DNA of 64,000 nt from positions 7,709,501 to 7,773,500 of the forward strand of contig NZ_JAMZEB010000002.1 of NCBI RefSeq assembly GCF_024172165.1, given 5' to 3'. The notes beneath the pieces are model-generated. The model ran no database searches. It saw nothing but the letters and a program-made list of their open reading frames with translations, and was not told the DNA's origin. Of the stretch, positions 58,052 through 64,000 are shown one piece after another. The first letter of the stretch is position 1. Each line of letters opens with the position of its first letter. The position numbers were made by a program, and so were the translations under genes. The DNA is from Nonomuraea thailandensis (GTDB taxonomy: Bacteria; Actinomycetota; Actinomycetes; Streptosporangiales; Streptosporangiaceae).

Positions 58052-58651
58052 GTGAACAGGGCCGAGCAGAAGGAACGCACCAGGCAGACGCTCGTGGCGA
58101 CGAGCAGGCGGCTGTTCGCGTCCAGGGGTTACGCCGCGGTGGGCCTGGCGGAGATCGTGCGCGAGTCCGGGGTGACCAAGGGGGCCCTCTACCACCACTT
58201 CGAGGGCGGCAAGACGGCGCTGTTCCGCGCGGTGCTGGAGGAGGTGCAGCAGGAGGTCGCGGCGCGGGTGGTGGCCGCGGCGGAGGCGGCCGGCGATCCG
58301 TGGGAGCGGCTCAAGGCGGGCTGCGCCGCGTTCGTCGAGGCGAGCGCCGGGCCCGAGGCGCAGCGCGTCATGCTGATCGACGGCCCGGCGGTGCTGGGCT
58401 GGGCCGAGTGGCGCGCCATCGACGAGGCCACGTCGGCCTCCCACCTGGCGGAGGCGCTGGCGGAGCTGGTGGACGGCGGCGTGATCCCTCCGCAACCGGT
58501 GGCGCCGCTGACCCGGCTGCTGTCGGGCGCGATGAACGAGGCCGCCCTGTGGCTGGCCCAGTCCGCAGGCCCGGCCGACCTGCCCGACACGCTGGCCGCG
58601 CTGTCGACGCTGCTGGAGGGGCTCCGCCGGCAGGAGGCTCTCAGCTCGTGA
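58052..58651 (+). CDS. TetR-family repressor
   Basis: The 199-residue protein has the TetR helix-turn-helix (TSRRLFASRGYAAVGLAEIV, VTKGALYHHFEGGKTALF; residues about 10-57) and an all-helical ligand-binding domain with the tail motif LLSGAMNEAALWLAQS. GTG 58052 has a GGGGGG-type signal about 7 bases upstream; the frame extends further, but only through the operator region. It probably represses the divergent VOC gene and itself. Its 3' end overlaps the convergent ribF gene by 11 bp. Confidence 0.92.
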   Translation: MNRAEQKERTRQTLVATSRRLFASRGYAAVGLAEIVRESGVTKGALYHHFEGGKTALFRAVLEEVQQEVAARVVAAAEAAGDPWERLKAGCAAFVEASAGPEAQRVMLIDGPAVLGWAEWRAIDEATSASHLAEALAELVDGGVIPPQPVAPLTRLLSGAMNEAALWLAQSAGPADLPDTLAALSTLLEGLRRQEALSS

Positions 58652-59567
58652 GGCGGCGGGTCGCGTCCACGTCGGCGTGGATCTGCGCGATGAGCGCCTC
58701 GATCGAGTCGAAGCGCGTGTTGCCGCGCAGCCGCGCCGCGAACTCCACCGCCACGTGCACCCCGTACAGCTCCAGGTCATCGCGGTCCAGCGCGTACGCC
58801 TCCACCGTGCGCGGCACCCCCTCGAACGTCGGGTTCGTGCCGACCGAGATCGCCGCCGGCCACCGCTCCCCCGCGTACACCACGGGCAGGTTGGCCACCG
58901 GCACGCACTCCAGCCACCCCGCGTAGACCCCGTCCGCCGGGATCGCGGTGTACTGCGGCGTCTCGACGTTCGCGGTGGGGAAGCCGAGCTGACGCCCCCG
59001 CTGGTAGCCGCGCACGACCACGCCCTCCACCCGGTGCGGCCGGCCGAGCAGTTCCCCGGCCCGCGCCGCGTCGCCCTCGGCCAGCAGCTCCCGGATCAGG
59101 GTCGAGGAGACGCCGTCGAGCAGGGGCACGGCCTCCACCTCGAAGCCGTACATCTCGCCCAGCGTCCGCAAGGTCTCGACATCGCCCTTGGCGCCCTGGC
59201 CGAACGCGAAGTCCTCCCCCACCACCACGACCGCCGCCCGCAACCGCTCGGCCAGCACGCCGTGCGCGAACTCCTCGGGCGTCGTACGCGACAGCCCCAG
59301 CGTGAACTCCACCACGTCGACCTCGTCCACCCCGAGCCCCGCCAGCAGCTCGCTCCTGCGCCGCGCGCTGCCCAGCCGGTACGGATGCGACCCGGGCCGC
59401 ACCACCTCGTCGGGATGCGGCTCGAACGTCACGGCCACGCTGCGCAGCCCCCGCTCACGGGCGACGGCCACAGCGCGCTCGACCACCCGCTGGTGCCCGC
59501 GGTGGACCCCGTCGTACACGCCGATGGTGACGACAGACCTCTCCGAACCCTGCACGCCAGGCCCCAT
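58641..59567 (-). CDS. ribF: Bifunctional riboflavin kinase / FAD synthetase
   Basis: The protein of about 308 residues makes FMN and FAD from riboflavin. The N-terminal nucleotidyltransferase has VTIGVYDGVHRGHQ and EDFAFGQGAKGD. The C-terminal kinase has GYQRGRQLGFPTANV and the VGTNPTFEG segment. ATG 59567 gives a protein of normal length; GTG 59555 or longer frames are possible and no start has a strong ribosome-binding site. It belongs to the conserved truB-ribF-rpsO order, here interrupted by one plus-strand gene and the VOC/tetR pair. Confidence 0.93.
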   Translation of the reverse strand: MGPGVQGSERSVVTIGVYDGVHRGHQRVVERAVAVARERGLRSVAVTFEPHPDEVVRPGSHPYRLGSARRRSELLAGLGVDEVDVVEFTLGLSRTTPEEFAHGVLAERLRAAVVVVGEDFAFGQGAKGDVETLRTLGEMYGFEVEAVPLLDGVSSTLIRELLAEGDAARAGELLGRPHRVEGVVVRGYQRGRQLGFPTANVETPQYTAIPADGVYAGWLECVPVANLPVVYAGERWPAAISVGTNPTFEGVPRTVEAYALDRDDLELYGVHVAVEFAARLRGNTRFDSIEALIAQIHADVDATRRLTS

Positions 59568-59660
59568 TCGCTCGTCATCTGCTCGTTCGCGGAACAACCC
59601 GTACAAGCCTGCCATGCGCCGCGGCCTTCCCTCCAATCGAGGGGACTATCATCGGGCATC

Positions 59661-60680
59661 ATGCCTCGTTACGCGCTTCTGATCCTGCCTGCCTTCAACC
59701 GGGTCTACGGCGAGAGCTCCATCCGGCTGACCCGTGCCGAGCTGGCCGTCTTCAGCGCGCGGGCCCTTGAGGGCGAGATCCTGGGCAGCGACGAGACGCG
59801 CATCGGCGGCGTGCCGTACGTGACGTTCGAGACCTCTCAGCCGCTGAGCGAGCCCGACGTCCACCTGCTGTCGAACCTGTCGTCCGTCTACGCGGTGTTC
59901 GGCCTCGAAGGCGACCTGCTCAGGCCCCTCGGCATGCGCCCGCGCGACCGGCTGAGCAGCGATCTGATCACGATCCAGAAGTACGCGGGCAAGACCAACG
60001 AGCACTTCACCAAGCTGCTGCTCAACGTCACCGCGCTGGCGGGCGACAAGGGGCTGGGCGACGGGCTGCAGGTGTTCGACCCGATGTGCGGCCGCGGCAC
60101 CACCCTCAACCAGGCCCTCATGTACGGCTACGACGCCTACGGCCTCGACGTGGACGGCAAGGACTTCGAGGCCTACACCGGCTTCATCAAGACCTGGCTG
60201 CGCAACAAGCGGCTCAAGCACACCGCCGAGATCGTGCCGGTGCGCCGCGAGCGGGCCCTGGCCGGGCGGCGGCTCAACGTCACGTTCGGCCTGTCGAAGG
60301 AGGCCGTCAAGGCCGGCGACGTGCAGCACCTGACCGTGGTGAACGCCGACACGCTCAAGAGCCGCGAGTTCTTCAAGCCGCGCTCGTTCGACGTCCTGGC
60401 CACCGACGCCCCCTACGGCGTCCAGCACGGCAGCAAGGGCGGCGCCGGCCTTTCACGCAGCCCCCTGGAGCTGCTGGCCAAGGCCGTGCCCGGCTGGGCC
60501 GAGCTGCTGCGCCCCGGCGGCGCCATGGGCATCGCCTGGAACACCTACGGCGGCAAGAGCGAGGAGCTGGCCAGGATCCTCACGGACGCCGGCCTCCAGG
60601 TGATGGACTACCCCGACTTCGAGCACTGGGTGGACCAGGCGATCGTGCGCGACATCATCGTCGCCCGCAGACCGGCCTAG
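59661..60680 (+). CDS. Trm11-like RNA guanine-N2 methyltransferase family protein
   Basis: The 339-residue protein is a Rossmann-fold SAM-dependent methyltransferase of the UPF0020/Trm11-TrmG10 type. The SAM motif FDPMCGRGTTLNQAL is near residue 138, and the catalytic motif appears as TDAPYGVQHG near 249, where most relatives have (N/D)PPY. The N-terminal 90 residues lack a clear THUMP domain. An activity on tRNA or another RNA is inferred from the family only. ATG 59661 has TATCAT 8 bases upstream and no ribosome-binding site, so a leaderless message is likely. It is the only plus-strand gene inside the truB-ribF block. Confidence 0.8.
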   Translation: MPRYALLILPAFNRVYGESSIRLTRAELAVFSARALEGEILGSDETRIGGVPYVTFETSQPLSEPDVHLLSNLSSVYAVFGLEGDLLRPLGMRPRDRLSSDLITIQKYAGKTNEHFTKLLLNVTALAGDKGLGDGLQVFDPMCGRGTTLNQALMYGYDAYGLDVDGKDFEAYTGFIKTWLRNKRLKHTAEIVPVRRERALAGRRLNVTFGLSKEAVKAGDVQHLTVVNADTLKSREFFKPRSFDVLATDAPYGVQHGSKGGAGLSRSPLELLAKAVPGWAELLRPGGAMGIAWNTYGGKSEELARILTDAGLQVMDYPDFEHWVDQAIVRDIIVARRPA

Positions 60681-60686
60681 CCGTAC

Positions 60687-61559
60687 TCAGCCCACGAAGA
60701 CGGCGAGGGGCCTGGCCGTCCGGCCCTGCTCCTCGACCAGCGCCAGCAGCTCGCCCTCCGGCCCGAACACGCCGATCGGCCCCTTGCCGAGCCCCGCGGA
60801 GGGCAGCCGCCCGCCGTGCCCGATGACGCGGGCCTCGTCGGCCGTGACGTCGCGGCGCGGGAAGGCCGCCGCCACCGCCTCTCCGATGGGCAGGATCACG
60901 CACTTCTCGGCGAGCTGGTCGATGCTTCTGGCCAGCGACAGGTCGTACGGCCCCACCCGGGTGCGCCGCAGGCTCGTCAGGTGGCCGCCCACGCCGAGTG
61001 CCGCGCCCAGGTCACGGGCCAGCGCACGGATGTAGGTGCCGCTGGAGCAGGTGACGACGGCGTCCACGTCCACGACGTCGCCGCCCGCCCTGATGTCGAG
61101 CACGTCGAACTGCCGCACCGTGACCGGCCTGGCCACCAGCGCGACCTCCTCGCCCGCGCGGGCCTTCTTGTAGGCCCGCTCGCCGTTCACCTTGATCGCG
61201 CTGACCTGCGGCGGGACCTGCATGATCTCCCCGGTCAGCGCCGCTACGCCCTTGTGGACCTCGGCCGCGGTGACGCCCCCCGCCGAGGCGGTGGCGACGA
61301 CCTCGCCCTCGGCGTCGTCGGTGTTGGTGCTCACGCCGAGCCGGATCGTGGCCTCGTACACCTTCTCGGTCAGCGTCAGGTGCCCCAGCAGCCTGGTCGC
61401 CTTCTCCACGCCGACCACCAGCACGCCCGTCGCCATCGGGTCGAGCGTGCCCGCGTGCCCCACCCTGCGGGTGCCCGCGATGCGCCGCATCTTGGCCACC
61501 ACGTCGTGCGAGGTCCACTCGCCGGGCTTGTCGACGATGATCAGACCGCTCTCGGCCAT
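60687..61559 (-). CDS. truB: tRNA pseudouridine-55 synthase
   Basis: The 290-residue enzyme converts U55 of tRNAs to pseudouridine. The catalytic Asp40 lies in GHAGTLDPMATGVL, with KPGEWTSHDVV at the N-terminus and GTYIRALARDLG later. The C-terminal PUA-like region follows (GPIGVFGPEGELLALVEE). ATG 61559 directly abuts the upstream stop, so it is coupled to nrnA. Confidence 0.95.
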   Translation of the reverse strand: MAESGLIIVDKPGEWTSHDVVAKMRRIAGTRRVGHAGTLDPMATGVLVVGVEKATRLLGHLTLTEKVYEATIRLGVSTNTDDAEGEVVATASAGGVTAAEVHKGVAALTGEIMQVPPQVSAIKVNGERAYKKARAGEEVALVARPVTVRQFDVLDIRAGGDVVDVDAVVTCSSGTYIRALARDLGAALGVGGHLTSLRRTRVGPYDLSLARSIDQLAEKCVILPIGEAVAAAFPRRDVTADEARVIGHGGRLPSAGLGKGPIGVFGPEGELLALVEEQGRTARPLAVFVG

Positions 61560-62600
61560 CTAGGAAAGCCTCCGCAACTCGCGCCGGAACTTCGCCATGG
61601 TCTCCTCCACGGTCTCGTACGAGGTGTAGCCCGCCGCGTTGTGATGGCCGCCGCCCCCGAGGGCCGCGCACACGGCCGCCACGTCCACGGTGCCCTTGGA
61701 CCTGGTCGAGACCTGCCAGTCGCCGTGGTCGTCCTCCTTGAGCACGACCGCGACCTCGGCCTCGTCGGCGCGGCGCACGATGTCGATGATGCCTTCGAGC
61801 TCGGAGTACGGCAGCCCGTACGCGGCCCGGTCGACCCGCGACACGTACGTCCACACCAGCCCGCCCTCCAGCGTCACCCGCTCCAGCGCGTTCGCCAGCA
61901 CCTTGAGGTAGCCGAACGGCGAGCGGTCCCACAGCTCGCGGGCGATCTCGTCGGTGCGCAGCCCGGTCGCCACGAGCCTGGCCGCCATGTGGTGCACGGC
62001 GGGCGTGGTCGAGGAGTAGCGGAACGACCCGGTGTCGGTCACCAGCCCCGCGTACAGACAGGTGGCGATGTCGCGGTCGAGCCGCCCGCCGAGCCGGTAG
62101 ACGAGCTGCTCGGCCAGCATGGCCGTGGCCGCCGCGTTCGCGTCGATGAGGTCGAGCGTGCCGAACCCCGTGTTCGACGGATGGTGGTCGACCACGATGA
62201 CCTCGCGCGCCGAAGCGGCGTTGGCCCCCAGCAGCCCCACCCGCTCGAACGTCGAGCAGTCGAAGACGATCATCAGGTCGGGCGCCTCCGGAAACTCGTC
62301 CGGTGGCACCAGCATCTCCTGGCCTGGCAGGAACCCCAGCAGCCTCGGCACCGCGAAGATCCGGTCGCCGAACGAGGCCACCACCCGCTTGCCCATCGAG
62401 CGCAGCACGAACGCCACGGCCAGCATCGACCCCAGAGCGTCGCCGTCGGGGTTCACGTGGCAGGCCAGCGCGATCTCGTCGTGCCCGCCGATCAGCCGCA
62501 ACGCCCGATCCCACGACGCCTCGGGGATCGGGCAGCCCTCCTCGGGAAAGCGCTCCAGGCTCGCCGGGCGGCCCGTCCTGTCGCGCACGTCGGGCGTCAC
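61560..62600 (-). CDS. nrnA: DHH-family nanoRNase / pAp phosphatase
   Basis: The 346-residue phosphoesterase degrades short oligonucleotides and 3'-phosphoadenosine 5'-phosphate. DHH-family motifs are CHVNPDGDALGSMLA, FDCST, VVDHHPSNTGFG and the DHHA1 motif GGGGHHNAAGYT. GTG 62600 overlaps the rbfA stop (GTGA). The order rbfA-nrnA-truB is conserved in actinobacteria. Confidence 0.92.
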   Translation of the reverse strand: MTPDVRDRTGRPASLERFPEEGCPIPEASWDRALRLIGGHDEIALACHVNPDGDALGSMLAVAFVLRSMGKRVVASFGDRIFAVPRLLGFLPGQEMLVPPDEFPEAPDLMIVFDCSTFERVGLLGANAASAREVIVVDHHPSNTGFGTLDLIDANAAATAMLAEQLVYRLGGRLDRDIATCLYAGLVTDTGSFRYSSTTPAVHHMAARLVATGLRTDEIARELWDRSPFGYLKVLANALERVTLEGGLVWTYVSRVDRAAYGLPYSELEGIIDIVRRADEAEVAVVLKEDDHGDWQVSTRSKGTVDVAAVCAALGGGGHHNAAGYTSYETVEETMAKFRRELRRLS

Positions 62601-63055
62601 GCCTGATCGTCCTTGATCACCTCGACGTCTTCCTCGTCGTCGGGCTTGCGGTAGGGGTCGGCCTCGCCGGCGTAGGCGGCACTCTCGGCCTGCCGCGCCA
62701 CCTCGGCGTCGCGCGCCCTGGCAGCGTTGATCAGGTCGTCCAGGTGGCGCGCGTTGTCGGGCAGCGGGTCGTGCTTGAACGTCAGCGTCGGAGCGAACCG
62801 CACCCCGGTCTGGCGGCCCACCTCGGAGCGGATGATCCCCTTGGCGCTTTCGAGGGCGGCGGCACTGTCGGACCGCTCCGCTTCGGAGCCGAACACCGTG
62901 TAGAACACCGTCGCGTCGCGCAGGTCAGCGGTGACGCGCGTGTCGGTCACGGTGACGAAGCCCAGACGCGGATCCTTGATCCGGCGCTCCAGCATCTCGG
63001 CGACGATCTGCTGGATGCGGTCGGCGAGCTTGCGCGCTCGTGCGGCATCCACCAT
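62597..63055 (-). CDS. rbfA: Ribosome-binding factor A
   Basis: The 152-residue protein has the RbfA KH-like core (ARKLADRIQQIVAEMLERRI, GFVTVTDTRVTADLRDATVF, RFAPTLTFKHD). An acidic tail (EADPYRKPDDEEDVEVIKDD) is common in actinobacteria. It assists 16S rRNA maturation. ATG 63055 has GGGGAG 6 bases upstream. Confidence 0.95.
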   Translation of the reverse strand: MVDAARARKLADRIQQIVAEMLERRIKDPRLGFVTVTDTRVTADLRDATVFYTVFGSEAERSDSAAALESAKGIIRSEVGRQTGVRFAPTLTFKHDPLPDNARHLDDLINAARARDAEVARQAESAAYAGEADPYRKPDDEEDVEVIKDDQA

Positions 63056-63094
63056 GTTGGCTCCCCCTCACGCACGACCAGGCCGTGCAGTCGT

Positions 63095-63391
63095 TCAGTC
63101 TTCGTCGTTGTAGAGCCGGTGCCGGGCCGACAGCAGCTCGATCTCGGGGCGGAAGGCCACCATGCGCTCGCAGGCGTCCAGCACCTCCTTGCAGTTACCC
63201 GCGGAGGCGGAAACCACCGCCACGCCGACCTCCGCTCTGCGATGCAGATCGAGATGGCCGGTCTCAGCCACCGCGATGCTGGGATAACGGCGCTGGAGCT
63301 CGGCGATCAGCGGCCGTACGACAGAGCGCTTCTGCTTCAGCGATCTGACGTCGCCGAGCAGGATGTCCAGGGTCAGAGAACCCACATACAT
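63095..63391 (-). CDS. DUF503 protein (YlxP-like)
   Basis: The 98-residue protein starts YVGSLTLDILLGDVRSLKQK and contains RRYPSIAVAETGHLDLHRRA, the DUF503 pattern. Such genes lie between infB and rbfA in many Gram-positive bacteria. A role in ribosome assembly has been suggested for this position but is not shown by the sequence. ATG 63391 is chosen by family start; the frame is open upstream. Confidence 0.92.
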   Translation of the reverse strand: MYVGSLTLDILLGDVRSLKQKRSVVRPLIAELQRRYPSIAVAETGHLDLHRRAEVGVAVVSASAGNCKEVLDACERMVAFRPEIELLSARHRLYNDED

Positions 63392-63431
63392 CGTTGGCAA
63401 CCACCGCTTGGCTGGGTGTGTGAGCACGACC

Positions 63432-63498
63432 GGCCTGCTGCGGTGGGAAGCAGGCCAGGGCGTGCGAGAGGCGCCCGGCGGATGTCCCGCCGGGCGCC
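63432..63498 (-). terminator. Tandem hairpins after infB
   Basis: A perfect 12-bp stem (GGCGCCCGGCGG, 63470-63481; complement 63487-63498) with a 5-base loop lies 10 bp beyond the infB stop. A second, 8-bp stem (GGCCTGCT, 63432-63439; 63449-63456) follows. They separate infB from DUF503 and may reduce read-through. Confidence 0.8.
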
Positions 63499-63508
63499 CG
63501 GCCGTGCG

Positions 63509-64000
63509 TCACACGCGCGGCTTCTCCCGCATCTCGAACGTCTCGATCACGTCGTCGAGCCTGATGTCGTTGTAGCCGACACCGATACCGCACTCGAAGC
63601 CCTCGCGGACCTCGGTCGCGTCATCCTTGAAGCGACGCAGGGACGAGACGGTCAGGTTGTCCGCGATGACGACGCCGTCGCGGATGACCCTGGCCTTGCT
63701 GTTGCGGACGATCAGACCGGAGCGGACCAGAGCACCGGCGACGTTGCCGATCTTCGGCACCTTGAAGACCTCGCGGACTTCGGCCGTGCCCATCTGGACC
63801 TCTTCGAACTCGGGCTTGAGCATGCCCTTGAGCGCCGCTTCGATCTCCTCGATCGCCTGGTAGATGACCGAGTAGTAGCGGATGTCGACGCCCTCGCGCT
63901 CGGCCAGGTCGCGCGCCCGGGGCTCAGGCCGGACGTTGAAGCCGATGATGACCGCGTTGTCGTCGGCGACGGCCAGGTTGACGTCGTACTCGGTGATCGC
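63509..64000 (-). CDS. infB: Translation initiation factor IF-2, C-terminal part
   Basis: The open frame enters from beyond base 64000 and ends at 63509, giving the last 163 residues. They include NVRPEPRARDLAEREGVDIRYY, YQAIEEIEAALKGML, KIGNVAGALVRSG and EGFECGIGVGYNDIRLDD, which belong to IF-2 domains 3-4 that bind initiator tRNA. It is the first gene of the conserved ribosome-maturation block in this window. Confidence 0.95.
   Translation of the reverse strand, partial: AITEYDVNLAVADDNAVIIGFNVRPEPRARDLAEREGVDIRYYSVIYQAIEEIEAALKGMLKPEFEEVQMGTAEVREVFKVPKIGNVAGALVRSGLIVRNSKARVIRDGVVIADNLTVSSLRRFKDDATEVREGFECGIGVGYNDIRLDDVIETFEMREKPRV

Overview
The window is high-GC DNA with actinobacterial gene order, GTG starts, many 4-bp start/stop overlaps and several apparently leaderless genes. 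The housekeeping block infB-DUF503-rbfA-nrnA-truB-ribF-rpsO-pnp-M16 peptidase-dapB, a lipoprotein-type oligopeptide system, double-winged-helix GntR proteins and CGNR, Scr1/MmyB-like and ANTAR regulators suggest a filamentous actinomycete, probably of the Streptosporangiales (Nonomuraea-like). The genus is inference.

Layout. 1-4.1 kb: a partial multi-HAMP sensor kinase, divergent from a SpoIIE-type phosphatase. 4.1-18.8 kb: a sugar-acid cluster. It holds a LacI regulator with galactose mutarotase, uronate dehydrogenase, an ABC importer without its ATPase, an IclR regulator, 5-dehydro-4-deoxyglucarate dehydratase, a broken regulator, an NADP/F420 oxidoreductase, ketoglutarate semialdehyde dehydrogenase, glucarate dehydratase and an unknown barrel-like protein. 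Together these oxidise hexuronates through glucarate to 2-oxoglutarate. A shared pair of 16-bp palindromes, always 19 bp apart, precedes three of its transcription units and ties them to the IclR protein. 19.4-25 kb: a DUF402 protein, a two-component system whose kinase carries a large repeat insertion, and an ABC-2 exporter with two paralogous permeases. 25.4-28.9 kb: rnj, dapA and a GNAT enzyme.

28.9-36 kb is gene-poor and repeat-rich. It contains radC and three GntR genes, two of them tandem double-winged-helix proteins with no effector domain, plus a gene desert with strong hairpins and a small ORF whose ribosome-binding site sits in a hairpin loop. 36-44.7 kb: an ASCH protein, a diiron protein, an EamA exporter with a repeat-rich N-terminus divergent from a MocR regulator, CGNR and GNAT proteins, menA, an atypical adenosine-deaminase-family protein, a GAF-ANTAR protein and an XRE-cupin regulator. 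44.7-51.7 kb: a peptide ABC operon with an embedded S9 peptidase.

52.4-64 kb is conserved core, mostly on the minus strand: dapB, an M16 peptidase, pnp, rpsO, ribF, truB, nrnA, rbfA, DUF503 and the 3' part of infB. A VOC/TetR pair and a plus-strand Trm11-like methyltransferase are inserted in it. Clear hairpin terminators end infB, rpsO, the pnp-M16 unit, dapB and rnj. No tRNA, rRNA, CRISPR array or transposase gene was seen.
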